NCBI RefSeq assembly: GCF_016808095.1
Contig: NC_068978.1
Span: 23,552,806 to 23,616,805 of the forward strand
Origin: Vigna angularis
Taxonomy: Eukaryota > Streptophyta > Magnoliopsida > Fabales > Fabaceae
Reading direction: 5' to 3'
DNA length: 64,000 nucleotides
Of this stretch, positions 11,467-23,030 are shown piece by piece. The notes beneath the pieces are model-generated. The model was not told the origin of the DNA, searched no databases, and was given only the letters and a program-made list of their open reading frames with translations. The stretch's first letter is position 1. Each line of letters begins with the position of its first letter. Both the position numbers and the translations under genes were made by a program.

Positions 11467-12021
11467 CAGACGGCTACATTCTGTGTCATTATGGGAATGC
11501 TCAAAAGTAGTTTTTTTTTTCTAATTTCCAAATTTCATAGATTATTGGGAATTGGGTTCCCTGTTCTCATCATTTGAAAACATATAGCTTGATATGGGTT
11601 CTCCAAAAACTGAGTTAGACATTTTCAGAAGATCAAAAGTTCTTTCTGAAAAAGCAAATTAATGAAAAAGTTTGCTTTACAGAAAAACAGTATCTGATGC
11701 CAGATGAGTCCAGCCGGAGAGAACTTATTGGATCTGAAATTGAGGCCAGGGTTACCATTCTCAATGATCAGTTTGCTGAAATTAATGGTTGTGTAAGATG
11801 CCATGATTATATTCCCAAAGAACTGCTGCGGTGCTAATCCAATGGACTGACCTACCAGCATTTCAAGCCCCATGGGAACCCATGAAAGCCATCATGAAGC
11901 AGTTTCCTTCTTTTCACCTTGAGTGCAAGGTGACTATTTTGTGGGAGACTATTTTTAGGCTTTTTACAAGTAAATATTATAAACCATAAATTGGTTTTTG
12001 AATTAGGTCCGAATTGTTATG
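11467..12021 (+). other. 3' flank of the PPR gene, probable 3' UTR
   Basis: Downstream of the TAG stop the sequence has ordinary base composition, with a T-run at 11511-11520. Part of it (11700-11850) is open in one plus frame and in the minus frame 11625-11873, but neither translation resembles a family I know. I treat it as untranslated sequence. Confidence 0.4.
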
Positions 12022-12521
12022 TGATAGGTTTCTGGATTAGGAAACCTATCGAACTCAACACACACACGCACAAACAAGAATCCAGATGGTAAAAAGAATG
12101 TATCTGTATTAATGTCTCAACCAATGTACAACCCTATCACCTCCAAGGGAGCCTAATTCCCCCACCACCGGATCATGGTTCTTGTCTTTACAAAAGAATT
12201 CAAAAAACTCCCTTTACAAAATACAGAAGCTCTATTTATAAGAGTGCTTATTTCCCGCCTCACCTAACTGTTAAAACAGTTATATCTCATTAACTTCTCT
12301 CTCATTCTTCCTTCTCCTCTCATAAACCCTCCAAATCCTATCATTATGGTTATGGAAAGTACAAGCATCTTCTGTAAATAGTTGTATCCTTTCTCATCGT
12401 AAGCAACTTTTCAGAAATACAATTTTTCTCCGTTTACTTCTATCTTTCCTTTCCGCTGTTTTTTTAACAGTACTGGTCATTTTAAATTGTACAGATGGCA
12501 ATAATATCTCTATATTCCACA
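12022..12521 (-). repeat. possible copia LTR remnant
   Basis: About 500 bp bounded by TG...CA. It starts with a short hairpin (GATAGGTTTC ... GAAACCTATC) and contains AACCAATGTACAACCC and CTCCAAGGGAGCC blocks that remind me of legume copia LTRs. A TATTTATAAGAG stretch near 12235 may be its TATA region. No matching target duplication was found, so the ends and orientation are tentative. Confidence 0.35.
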
Positions 12522-15365
12522 TAAGGATCAACCTATTTGAGCATTGCACTGTGGATAGCTATCAATGGGCTCAGGTGCCTTTGAGGTCACTCATAGTCGC
12601 TGACCACAGCCACAAGCCTGCAACCTAGCCCAGATTCAGCTCCGATGGATTATTTGGCTGTGTCTCTGCAAATGTACAAAAAGGGAATAAATGGGAAAAT
12701 AAAATGCAGGTGATAGAATTTTATCATTATTGATTACTAATGTCTGCCAAAATATCAGTGAATGATGAAAGAGGGATGCTGCTGCTGACTGGATAAGGGA
12801 TTGATAATCTATGAATTATCAATTCTGCCACTAGAAATTAGCGCATATATGCTCCAGTAAATGGTCTTAAAGAGGTTGACTATTTAACTCTTTACTGATT
12901 ATATACCATCTTAATCAGTTCATGCAAAAGAGAGTAATTTCATACCAAAGTAGTTTTCAACTGGCATTATTATAATGGTTTTGATTTGTCATTTTTTCTT
13001 ATATTCAGTATGCCCAAGATTTTGAATGAGTATCTGAACATTATATAGGTAAGTCTTGGAATTTGGGCACTTGTCTTTATTTATACATCCTAGTGAAATT
13101 ATACAAAATTGTTGCAAATAGTGTATGACTGAACAGGTGTTACTTCATGTTTGGAACATGAACATTGTTCTCTAACATATATGCATGCTACCCAAATATA
13201 TAAAGTAGCTTTACATATGAAAATTGATATATCTAACAGCTTTGAGCATGATTGTGTCTTCTTGCATTCGGCATTTTAATTTCCGTGCTTTGTTTCTTTC
13301 CAGAAATGGTTATTACTTTGTGATCCTCTTATTCTATAACTACCTTCTCTTTGCCTGTTTATATCTTAATTATCTTACCTTTTCAATTGTAAATATGCAT
13401 GCAAAGATAAAACGTCTGTTGGATCAAGTGAGTTGATGATGACGCTGGGGTGCTGTTATCTGTCATGTCTCAGAAGTCTGAAACCAGAAATGCTATGGGG
13501 AGATTGCCCATACTGAAGATAAAGTGTTTGCCTTTTAGTTAGTACAGGTTTGGAATGCAAAATTTTGTTTATCTTGTTTCGTATGTGCCATATTTGCAGA
13601 GAGTAATCTGATATGAGGCCTTAGAGAAGATGCCCTTGTTTGATTGTTTGTAGGAGACATTCTCCAAATATCCTGTTTGGTAATTAGTTGTAAAAAAGAA
13701 CTCATAATTCATTAAAGAAAATGTTCATGACAAGAGAATGCTCCTTACCTTAGGCGTAACTTTTTCTTTCTTTGGGAGAACTCACGAAATATAGACAAAT
13801 CTAAACATGAAGTTATGAACATTATTCAAATGAAAGTAGTTGAAAGTACAGAATTATTGTACACTTTGTATACAGGTAGACAACTCTAGAAATGAAAAAC
13901 ATTGAAAGTACACCTTTTGAATCAGCAGTTAAAAAAGCCTCGGTGATAAAATATGAACAGGGAACTCACCTGCTTAAGAAGCATTCAATTATAAGATACT
14001 TACATTTGAAAATCTTCAAAGGAGTCCACCCTATATGTAAAGGGCATAAGGTCATTAAAAATCTTGTTTAGTGCTGTTCAAACTGTGACTTAAAGGAACA
14101 TTATAAAGTTGAACGAAATCTCTAGGAGATAAACTTTTTCTTCAATATTAAAATAAAAGTTATTAAGTTCTTAAGATTGTTAGTCTTCGGAGAGGCTTTT
14201 GTTTCCCACGTCTTCATTCCTCCACTTAAACCCAGGTGTGTAGTTGACAAACAAAATCACCAATGGCCATTATTATAAAAATAAACCTTTTATGGTGTTG
14301 AGCTTCTTCTTCCTTTACCTTCATCCTTCATTTGACTGTGTTGCTTGACTTCAACCTTGCGGAGGTGTTGCCTGTAGTTGGGAGAATTCATTCCCTTCTT
14401 AGTGTTGTTGGAGGCAAGTTAACATGTGTTGCTGGTGCATTGTCTGATTCCGTAAAGACTCTTCCGTAGTTGTACGCATTAAATTAGAGTTATGGAACAA
14501 GATTTCAGAGGTTCCGAAATAGGCATTTCAAAATTGTTTATACAATGAAGTACATTTCATCGAAATTATGTAGAAAATATGATGACAACGAATCCCAACA
14601 CCCAAACAATTTCATTCAACACATTTAACACATTCTACCCTACAAAAAATCGTAAAACCCCAATACAACACACACAACTTCAAGTTAAGAACACTTACCT
14701 AACCTAGGCTCCTCCTTCGAAAACAAAGGAAATTCCTTTCACAGAAACTACTTTCAATTACCACAGTTTCACGTGATATTCTTTTAACTTGCTACCGACA
14801 TGAAAAACTGATAGTTTATTCAATATTGGCTAAGGTGGACACTATGTCGTTAACGATTTAGTTGTCGTCAGCAAAAATTATCAAATTGAACAAATTTTAA
14901 AAAAGAATGAACGACTTTGAAAGCCGAAAAAACTGAGAACCCTTTTGAACAAAAGTGACAAATATAGGGACAAAAATAGATATTAAGCCTAGTTAATAAT
15001 AATAAAATGATACCTCATCATAAATAATAATCATAATATCAAACTATCGATTTTAATGATGATACGGAGATATTACTCTAATAGACGTAAGTTTGTGCTA
15101 TTCCATAATAAAGAGATTTAATGGACCTTATTAGACTATGTTCTTTAGTATCTCTATTATACCAAATAAAAACAATATTCTAAACATTGTAAAATATTTT
15201 CTATGACCTTAACTCTCATAAGTAAAATATAAGATACAATTTATGAAAATCTAATGAATTTCACAATCACGAACAAACAATATAACAATAATAAACTCAA
15301 CATTTTCACAACTCAACTAACATATAATACAATAATACCACGATATTCATGCTAACCAATTTGAA
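12522..15365. other. spacer without recognisable genes
   Basis: AT-rich DNA with no reading frame of recognisable family. Short plus frames (for example 13224-13436) look like chance. Several short segments with near-coding base composition around 12540-12640 and 14290-14460 could be decayed gene or element fragments, but I cannot name them. Confidence 0.5.
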
Positions 15366-15370
15366 GGTTG

Positions 15371-15576
15371 TGTTAAGATATGCCAAATATTCTATTAAGA
15401 GATATTAGGCAATCAAATATTGTGTTAGTTATAATTTAGAATTATTATAATTTGTGCAGATTTGTGTACTTGTCATTCCTTGAATAAATGAATAATTATA
15501 AGATCCTTGTATGTATATATTTGGTACTCTATTTTTTGAAATAATACATCAGAATTATTCTTTAAACCTTGTATTA
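15371..15576 (+). repeat. 5' LTR of the copia element
   Basis: A 206-bp short LTR. Its distal part (AATAATACATCAGAATTATT, then TTTAAACCTTGTA) is matched almost exactly at 20885-20917 in the 3' LTR, and its first 20 bases at 20809. Confidence 0.9.
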
Positions 15577-15588
15577 TGGTATCAGAGC
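15577..15588 (+). other. primer-binding site (initiator Met-tRNA)
   Basis: TGGTATCAGAGC directly follows the 5' LTR, the canonical plant copia primer site. Confidence 0.9.
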
Positions 15589-15649
15589 CAAACACTGATA
15601 TCCTCTACAATATAGAAATAAATGCTTCTTTTTTTTCATTGAATATTTC

Positions 15650-17182
15650 TGATGGCTTCTTCCGATAAAAATCAATCGGAGAAACATGATTCTGGAACTT
15701 CCGCGGTTTCAAGAGTTATATTTCTATTGCTGCCGAATTTGTGACCAAGTCAGGTATATCTAACTCTGCCCTTAATCTTTCTTTTGTTACTAAGGGTAGT
15801 AATTGGATAATTGATTCAGGTGCTACTGATCATATGACTTGTGATCTTCATATATTTACTAATTTTTGCTCTAATTGTTCTAAAACTATTATTATTAATG
15901 CCAATGAAGTCTCATTTCCTATTGAAGGTATATGTACTGTATCCTTTTCACCCTCCTTATCAATTCCTTATGTTTTATTTGTTCCTACATTAAACTATAA
16001 TCTTATCTCCGTCAACAAGTTAACCAAATCACATTCTTGTGTTGCCTTGTTTTACTCAACCCATTGTCTTTTTCAGAACATTCATTCCAAGGAGAAGATT
16101 GCCAGTGGTAGAGAGAGTGAAGGATTGTATTATTTTGAAAATTTCTCACAACAAACCCATAAAGGAGGGTTGGCTTGTCTTGCGAATGATCACATACAAG
16201 ATAAAAAAAAAGTAAATTTGGTTATGGCATAAACGGTTGGGACATCCCTCTTTTGGTTATTTAAAAAAATTATTTCCATCACTATTTCATAAATGCAATA
16301 TTTCTGATTTTTTTGTGTGAAACATGTGTTATGGTAAAAAATCATCGTTGTGTGTTTCCTTTAAGAAATAACAAAACTGATTTTCCTTTTTCATTAATTC
16401 ACATAGATGTTTGGGACCCTGCCCTCACAATCTACACATAATGGAAAAAAATGGTTTATTAGTTTTGTTGATGATTGTACTTGGGTAACCTGGGTATATT
16501 TGCTTAAACATAAAAGTGATGTGTGTGATGTGGTTTGTTCCTTCTATCATCTGATCCTTACACATCTATTAAGGTTATTCGATCAGACAATGGAGGGGAA
16601 TATTTTAAGACTGAATTAATAGAGTTCATGAACTCTAAAGACATCTTGCATCAAACTATATGTCCTTATTCACCACAATAAAATGGAGTGGCTGTGAGGA
16701 AAAATAGACATATATTAGATGTGACAAGATTACTTTTGATAGATGGTAATGTCTCATCTCATTTATGGGGTAAGGCTGTGAGCTCTGCTGTTTATTTAAT
16801 TAATCGAACCCCTTCTAGTGTGCTTAACTTTTGAAGGCCTTTTGATGTGTTTTCCGATCATTGTATCCTTCCTCCCATAGTTTATTTACCACCTCATATT
16901 TTTGGATGTGTTATATATGTTCACTTACACCCACATCAATGTACAAAGCTTGAAGAATGAGCGATCAAATGTGTTTTTGTTGGGTATGGATCAACTCAAA
17001 AAGGTTATCGTGTTTACCATCCACCATCAAAGAAATTTTATATTTCTATGGATGTGATGTTTAATGAACATGAATTTTTTTATGTTGATTCTCCACTTCA
17101 GGGAGCCAATGAAAGTGAAGTGCATAAGCATGATGTTAGTATGTTTGATATCTCAGATATCAAATTATATTGTGAAGATAAA
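15650..17182 (+). pseudogene. copia gag remnant, protease and integrase, decayed
   Basis: A short gag start (MASSDKNQSEK, at 15652) is followed almost at once by the protease segment in 15741-16232, with WIIDSGATDHMTCD (the D-S-G catalytic triad is intact). The GAG-pre-integrase finger (WHKRLGHPSFGYLKK) and the integrase core follow in shifting frames: SFVDDCTWVTWVYLLKHKSD, the IRSDNGGEYF region, and INRTPSSVLNF. GYGSTQKGYRVYHPPS comes next. Several in-frame stops and frame changes (for example at 16231, 16317, 16617 and 16680) show long decay. The last outer residues read ISDIKLYCEDKLLCED before the minus-strand insertion begins. Confidence 0.8.
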
Positions 17183-18231
17183 TTATTGTGTGAGGATCAT
17201 TCTGCAGGAAGTGAGCCAATCATAACTCATGTGATTTGTGCAACCATTGTCTATGAGCCAACTTTCTGTGGAGCTATTGGTAGCAAAGCATGTAACAGCA
17301 AACAATTGTTCCTCTTGTGGTTGATCCTCATCAACTTTAACTTCTCCTTGTTGTTGATGAGATTTGCAAATCTTTTCCATGTGCCCTAGCTGCCCACACT
17401 TATGACACTTTACATCCGGTCTCCACCAGCACCTTTTTTGTGGATGATTGGTTTTCTTACAGTGAGGACAAGGTAGAAAAACCTGAGTATTATTACTCTT
17501 ATTGTTGATCTTGTTTAATCTTCCAGGTCTGGTATCATTGTTCTGCTTCTTCCTCTGTTTGTTGCCATTACTCTGGAATTTGACTTGAAAAGCACCCTCC
17601 ACAGATCCTTCTTGCCTCATAAGTTTTCTTTGCTCTTGGGCCTGTAAAGCATGCAGCACCTCTCCAAAGTGATCTTAGATAGATCCTTTGTGTTCTCCAA
17701 GGGTAGCTATAGAAGCTTCATATCTTTCTGGTACTGATACAAGAATTTTTTCAACAATTCTTGAATCAGAAAAAACAGTGCCCAACAATCTTACTTTGTT
17801 GCAATGCCAAGCAACGTATTTGAGTACTCTTTGATGGTGTCTGATTCTTTCATTTTTTGCAGTTCAAATTCTCTCATTAAATTCAATACTTGCATGCTTC
17901 TAATTCTCTCATCTCCTGCATATTCTTCCTTCAAGTAATCCCAAATTGCTTTTGCTGTGTTGTGAGACATGATCTTGGTGAAAATTAGTTTTGAAACACC
18001 AGAAAATAGACATGCCTTTGCCTTTGCTTTCCTGGTTTTTTTCTCCTTGTAGGTTTTCATCTGGGCTACAGTGGGGTTGTCGAGCAGCGGAGCAATATCG
18101 TAATCCTCCTCCACCGCTTCCCAAAGATCCAAAGCCTCTAGGAAGTTCTGCATTTTTATGGCCCAGAGATCATAGTTATCTCCATCAAAGATAGGAGGAG
18201 CAACTTGAGAGAAACTTGTTTTAACATTCAT
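17183..18231 (-). pseudogene. nested minus-strand copia gag and protease start
   Basis: On the minus strand, a gag begins MNVKTSFSQVAPPIFDGDNY at 18231 (a DUF4219/UBN2-type gag with YDLWAIKMQNFLEALDLWEAV). A one-base loss near 17791 breaks the frame after LLGIATK. A second segment (17183-17659) continues with LHALQAQEQRKLMRQEG, a CCHC knuckle (CHKCGQLGHMEKIC) and the protease start (WLIDNGCTNHMSYD). The element stops there: integrase, RT and the 3' LTR are absent. It is therefore a 5'-end fragment inserted in, and probably deleted together with part of, the host copia element. Confidence 0.8.
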
Positions 18232-18248
18232 AGGTCCCGTAAGATGTA

Positions 18249-18535
18249 GCTCTTGATACCAATTTGTAGGTTATTTTATTGAAGGAAAAGTTGAGAGAGA
18301 GAGAAACACAAGAATATAAAACTGTATATATATTTTATTGAGGAGTGCTATTGCTTTTATAAAGCAAATAACTGAACGTAAATGCATGTAAATGTTGGCA
18401 TCTATAACCACTAACAAATTAGTGCTCTTAGTGCCTAGAAAATAGCAAATAAATCCTACCAGTCAACATGACTTTTATTTTCCTAAAAAATAGCATAACA
18501 TATTATTTTAATTTCTAAATTTCCAATAGTCATCA
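18249..18535 (-). repeat. LTR and primer site of the nested minus-strand copia
   Basis: The minus strand reads TGGTATCAAGAGC (18261-18249), a Met-tRNA-type primer site. It is preceded by about 270 bp of LTR starting TGATGACTATTGGAAATT near 18535, with a polypyrimidine CTCTCTCTCTC stretch and a TTTATAAAAGC box near 18350-18365. The outer element resumes immediately after it with NTYGVNYQEMFAPVAK. Confidence 0.7.
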
Positions 18536-20806
18536 ATCAACACTTATGGTGTAAATTACCAAGAGATGTTCGCACCGGTAGCCAAGCTCAACACTCTGAG
18601 AATACTTCTGTCGCTAGCTGCAAACCAAGATTGGCCTCTTCTACAATTTGATGTGAAAAATGTTTTTCTACACAAAGAAATTTCAGAAGAAATTTATATA
18701 GATTCTCCACCAGGCATGACAGATTCAATTGGAATGAAGGTTTGCAAATTAAAGAAGGCTCTATAAGGATTAAAACAATCCCTAAGAGCATGGCTTGGAA
18801 GGTTTACCAAGTCTATGAAGGCTTTTGGCTATAGAGCAAGTAACTCTGATCACACCTTATTTTTTAAGAGAGAAAAAGGAAAAATTACAGCTTTGATTAT
18901 ATATGTAGATGACATAATTGTTACAGGAAATGACCAAGATGAGATTTCTAGTTTACAACAATACCTTGCATCTGAATTTGAGATGAAACAACTTGGAAAC
19001 CTCAAATATTTTTTGGGTATTGAAGTTGCTAGATCAAAACATGGTATTTTTCTATGCCAAAGAAAATATACTATTGACTTACTATCAGAAACTAGGTTGC
19101 TTGGGAGTAAACCAACTGATACACCAATTGAACAAAATTATAAACTCTTTCAATGCTCAAATTCAACAAGCATAGACAAAGGAAGATACCAAAGGCTGGT
19201 AGGAAAATTAATTTATTTGTGCCATACACATCCAGATATCACCTATACAGTGAATGTTGTTAGTCGATTAATGCATGACCCACGAAAGCTTCATATGGAT
19301 GCTGTTAAGAGGATATTGAGATATTTGTAGTCTGCTCCGGGAAAAGGAATTTTGTTAACAAATCATGGAAACTTAAAGGTAGAAGGGTACACTGATGCAG
19401 ATTGGGAAGGTTCAAAATGTCGGAACAATCGGTACCGTTATAGAGTTGCGCAGCGGAATAAAATATAGATAGCGGAAAGCGTGTAACGATCACAACACAA
19501 GTTAAAATAATCGGTTTCAAAAATTGATTTTCTTAGTGAACTTTTATCGAACGGTTGATGTGCTAAGAGTTTAGGGATAAAGAAAATCAACACAGAATTT
19601 TTATCCTGGTTCGAATCAAAAGATTCTACGTCCAGTCGTTAATCACTATAAATAGTGATTAACCTTTTTCACTAAAAATATGGTTTGCAGATTACAATCA
19701 GATAATCAAAATAAGCAAGGAATAGAAAACACCTTCCTTCGACAAACGAACGGAAGAACCTGCTCAGCCAACTTGAAGAGAACCGCTCCGACCTTTGACA
19801 CACAAAACGCGAGCTTCTCCTATTCACAAGACCAGGCAAGAGCACTCTATCACTTTGAGAACTTCCTCAGACAAACTGTATTCTCAAAATGGCATAGATC
19901 CTTTTCACTCACAGAGAGCTTCCCTTAGGCACAAAGCTCTAATACTCTCAATTTTAAAAAATTCTTTCTAAGAGCTGTGAAGACCTCTATTTATAAGCCT
20001 AGTTTTGTGCAGGGTCAAAAACTGAAAAGACATCTCCCAACTGCTACTGATAATCGATTATCAAAAGTGATAATCGATTATTAAAGTCCGTTACAGGGTT
20101 TTCAAAATGTAATAATCGATTATATGATGTGATAATCGATTATTCCTGTATGACTCTGTGATAATCGATTATTGTCATTCCATAATAGATTATTGCAGTT
20201 AAAAATGCAAGTTTACAAAGTTTACAAGAATTTCCTACTACATTTAATTTCTACAAATTGCTTTTAACTAATTCTAATATCTTCTTCAACTAAAACTTCT
20301 TGCAGCATCATCAAAACAAATTTCTTCAAGATTTACCAATACTCCTTATTGGTAACACAAAAGATGATAGAAGATCTACCTTTGAATACTTTACTTTTGT
20401 AGGAGGGAATCTTGTAACTTGGAGGAGTAAAAAATAACCTGTAGTAGCAAGATCTAGTGCTGAAGCATAATTCAAAGGCATGACACTTGGTGTATGTGAA
20501 CTTTTGTGGATTAAAAATGTTCTATCAGATTTGGGCTTTAAACCAAATGAAGCTGAGTTTGTACTATGACAATACTTCGGCTATAACAATTGCTCACAAT
20601 TCTGTGCAACATGATATAATAAAGCATGTGGAGATTGATAGACATTTCATTAAAGAGAAGCTTGAAGCTGGAATAATTTCATTTTCTTTTGTAAAATTAG
20701 AATTGCAGTTGGCTGATGTTCTCACCAAAGGAGTGTCAAGAAGATTGTTTAATGAGTCTTTATTCAAGTTGGGAATGTGTGATATCCATGCACCAACTTG
20801 AGTGAA
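18536..20806 (+). pseudogene. outer copia RT and RNase H, split by a solo LTR
   Basis: RT reads FAPVAKLNTLRILLSLAANQ, then FDVKNVFLHKE, and the catalytic YVDDIIVTGN box is intact near 18905. FLGIEVARSKHGIFL and the RNase H region (VEGYTDADWEGS) follow. At 19417 the frame is cut by the solo LTR 19418-20357. Removing the LTR and one CAAAA copy joins DWEGSK directly to DDRRSTFEYFTFVGG (20363 onward), the expected RNase H order, and the reading continues to TKGVSRRLFNESLFKLGM. Other stops (for example 18766 and 19328) show the gene was already decaying. Confidence 0.85.
19418..20357 (-). mobile_element. solo LTR (same family as the LTR at 4598-5686)
   Basis: A 940-bp TGT...ACA unit flanked by perfect 5-bp duplications CAAAA (19413-19417 and 20358-20362). 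In the minus orientation it begins TGTTACCAATAAGGAG and carries TTTGTTTTGATGATGC, five exact AATCGATT words (20045-20170) and the TTTTATCCTGGTTC block seen in the 4598-5686 LTR. No internal sequence remains, so it is the product of LTR-LTR recombination after insertion into the host copia RNase H. Confidence 0.9.
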
Positions 20807-20808
20807 AG

Positions 20809-20920
20809 TGTTAAGATATGTCAAATATTCGATTAAGAGATATTATATATATATATATATATATATGATATTATACTATTTGAAATAATACATCAGAATT
20901 ATTCTTTAAACCTTGTACTA
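20809..20920 (+). repeat. 3' LTR of the old copia element, shortened
   Basis: Only 112 bp against 206 bp for the 5' LTR. The central half is missing and replaced by a (TA)n run near 20845-20868. Start, end and flanking GGTTG agree with the 5' LTR. Confidence 0.85.
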
Positions 20921-20925
20921 GGTTG

Positions 20926-21945
20926 GATCTATCGATCTTATATATTTAGGAATTATCATTAGACTGTAACAGAGCAAAATAAAAGTGGTTAAGATCCCAT
21001 TAAAAGAAAACTTAACAAAGTGTACTACTTAGTTCTTAAAAAAAAAAATTCTTGGTTTCCCAAAATACTTCAAAATGATTTGGCCATATAAATTTAACGT
21101 TCAGAATTATATTCTAGTCTTAAAAAAGAGGTTAAAAAAGGACACAACTGTAAAAATTTAAAATATTTTTCATGATACAAACGAATTAAAAAGGGAGCTA
21201 AATTTTTTTTTTAATATTTACAACCAAACTCTAGGTTTTCTTACCAATCTCGAGATTGATTGGAGTGAACTTGTTTCTGAAAAACTTTTACACTAATTCA
21301 ATACTCTGCTAGGGTTTAGTCTCTTTATTTTCTTTTCAAGCCAAACTTCCCCATTAGCATTTCTAAAAAAATGGTAGGGTTTAGTCTCCTTATTTTCTCA
21401 AGTCAAATTTCCCCATTAGCATTTCTAAAGAGAAAATATAAGGAAAAAGAAACAAACTTTCTAAAAAAAAAATGTTGAAATTGACTTATGCTAACAAGAA
21501 TTAAAAAAAAAAACAATGAAGAACTTCTTGGTAAACTAATTTTATGCAATGGAATAAATCATTTCATTTTTTTTTCTCTTTCTAGAAGTGTTTGTGAGAA
21601 AGCTTCAAACATGTCTAAAGATTAGATACAATTACATGTAACCTTTCAGCTAATGCCACTCCAAGAAAAGAATTTGGAGGCAAGTATGGTGAACAATATA
21701 ACTAAGTCACATACCTGGAAGTGATACTATAATTCAAGTGCTTAAGGAAATTACTCAAGTTGCAGGAACAGATATAACACAACTACAACACTAATATACC
21801 AAGATCACAACAAGCATAAACTGGAAATAATTCAAGTCACAAAAACACCTATATCCATTTCACCATAAAAATATCATCATCTTGTAAACTGCATATAGTG
21901 GAAGTCACAAGAGAACCACCAAATCTATTTTTCCAAAAGATATCT
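20926..21945. other. downstream flank of AS1, including its 3' UTR
   Basis: Between the copia element and the AS1 stop codon. The sequence next to 21945 should be the AS1 3' UTR (transcribed leftwards). Near 21303-21345 and 21374-21427 a block of about 50 bp (AGGGTTTAGTCTC, then TTATTTTCT and CCCCATTAGCATTTCTAAA) is repeated in direct orientation. No other gene is visible. Confidence 0.5.
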
Positions 21946-23025
21946 TCATCCTGTATTTGGTTCAAGGTGCCCTGCTCTGCATCCTATCTGCTCTAGCAAC
22001 CTAGTAAGCTGCAAATGCTTTGCAGCCCATTGTTCTGCCAACTTTTGTTCCTTGTTTTCAGCATCTCTCTTCAATGCAGCTAACTCGTCTCTATACTCTG
22101 CTTCAATTCTGCTCAAAGCAGCTCTCTCCTCTTCTTGAAGAACCTTAATCTTAGCTTCAAACTCTTCCATCTTCTCCCGTCTTCGGCTCGCCTTCTCTGA
22201 CTCCAACTGCAACTCCACTCGGCTTAACCTCCAAACTGCCTCCTTCTTGTGAGCACTCAAAGCTCGGTGCCCTTCTTCCAGCTCTTTGCAGTGCTCCAAC
22301 ATCTGAGATATCAGCATATTTTCACTGAAAGCTGGTATATTCCCCAAAGCAAAAGGAGCAATGTCTGGTCCCCTATCAGGTTGCAACCATGAGAATGGAG
22401 CTGCAGCCACTGTTGCAGAAGAAAGACTGAGTGTCACAGAAAGGGAACTTGGACCAGCAGCAGCAGCAGCACTACTTGAATTGGAAAGCCAAGAAGGAAG
22501 CAAGGTTGATGCAGGTGCTGGTGTATCAGTACGCAGAAATGTCCCATCAGAAGCAGTCATAACAAATGAAGGTGAAGGATGCTGTTCCTTGACTAGTTTT
22601 TCTGCAAAACTCTCAAGTATGTGCTCGTACTTGCTATTGTTACTGGGGTCAGGGATTCTATTGAGCTCCTTCTTCTCTCTTTGTTGCTTCTCTTTGAACA
22701 CTTCCCACCACTTGCCTAACCTCTTGGCAGTTCTACCTGGAACTTCTGCTGCAATTTTCTTCCATTTGTTGCCGTATTTTGCTTGAAGCCGGATTACAAG
22801 GCGCTGCTCCTCTTCGGTGAGAGATCCTTTCTTGATGCCAGGCTTGAGGTAGTTCTTCCACCTTTCTAAGCATGACTTTGCATCCCTGTTGAGAGGGGTG
22901 TTCATGCGTTGAGAAACAAGATTCCATTCCCTAGGACCATACTGTTTGACATAAGAACGTAATAAAGCATCCTCTTCAGCTCTCCAACGTTGCCTCTCTT
23001 TCATTTCCAAATGCAAATCCGACAT
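21946..23025 (-). CDS. AS1: AS1/PHANTASTICA/ROUGH SHEATH2-type R2R3 MYB transcription factor
   Basis: Intronless coding region of 359 residues. Two MYB repeats occupy about residues 8-112: [20 protein letters not shown] opens R2, [20 protein letters not shown] links the repeats, and [20 protein letters not shown] closes R3. A Ser/Ala/Pro-rich middle follows (AAAAAGPSS). A C-terminal coiled coil (about 235-350, [20 protein letters not shown] to [20 protein letters not shown]) is the family's dimerisation region. The known role is nuclear: with the LOB-domain protein AS2 it represses class I KNOX genes and sets leaf adaxial identity. In most family members translation starts at MKERQRW, which is residue 8 here (position 23004). 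The seven extra residues (MSDLHLE) come from an upstream in-frame ATG. A third ATG at 23030 opens a 9-codon upstream frame ending on the 23004 ATG. Confidence 0.93.
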   Translation of the reverse strand: MSDLHLEMKERQRWRAEEDALLRSYVKQYGPREWNLVSQRMNTPLNRDAKSCLERWKNYLKPGIKKGSLTEEEQRLVIRLQAKYGNKWKKIAAEVPGRTAKRLGKWWEVFKEKQQREKKELNRIPDPSNNSKYEHILESFAEKLVKEQHPSPSFVMTASDGTFLRTDTPAPASTLLPSWLSNSSSAAAAAGPSSLSVTLSLSSATVAAAPFSWLQPDRGPDIAPFALGNIPAFSENMLISQMLEHCKELEEGHRALSAHKKEAVWRLSRVELQLESEKASRRREKMEEFEAKIKVLQEEERAALSRIEAEYRDELAALKRDAENKEQKLAEQWAAKHLQLTRLLEQIGCRAGHLEPNTG

Positions 23026-23030
23026 CCCAT
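23001..23030 (-). promoter_or_regulatory. nine-codon uORF overlapping the AS1 start
   Basis: ATG at 23030 (G at -3 and G at +4, a favourable context) opens a frame of nine codons. It ends with TGA at 23003-23001, overlapping the ATG of MKERQRW as ATGA. It also overlaps the in-frame ATG at 23025. Such an arrangement favours reinitiation at 23004 and could dampen AS1 translation; that effect is inference. Confidence 0.6.

Larger units (their letters stand above)
15371..20920 (+). mobile_element. old Ty1/copia element, full outline with target duplication
   Basis: The outer boundaries are secure. TGTTAAGATATG starts both LTRs (15371 and 20809), both LTRs end in CTTGTA(T/C)TA, and GGTTG flanks the element on each side (15366-15370 and 20921-20925). 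The primer-binding site abuts the 5' LTR. The gag is almost completely deleted; protease, integrase, RT and RNase H are recognisable but full of stops. Two later insertions sit inside it: a minus-strand copia piece (about 17183-18535) and a solo LTR (19418-20357). The element is inactive and clearly the oldest layer of this nest. Confidence 0.9.

Noticed and set aside
11625..11873. Minus-strand frame of 82 codons downstream of the PPR gene
   Set aside because: No recognisable family, no splice or start support; likely chance in the 3' flank.
22361..22786. Plus-strand frame of 141 codons inside AS1
   Set aside because: Exact antisense shadow of the AS1 coding region.
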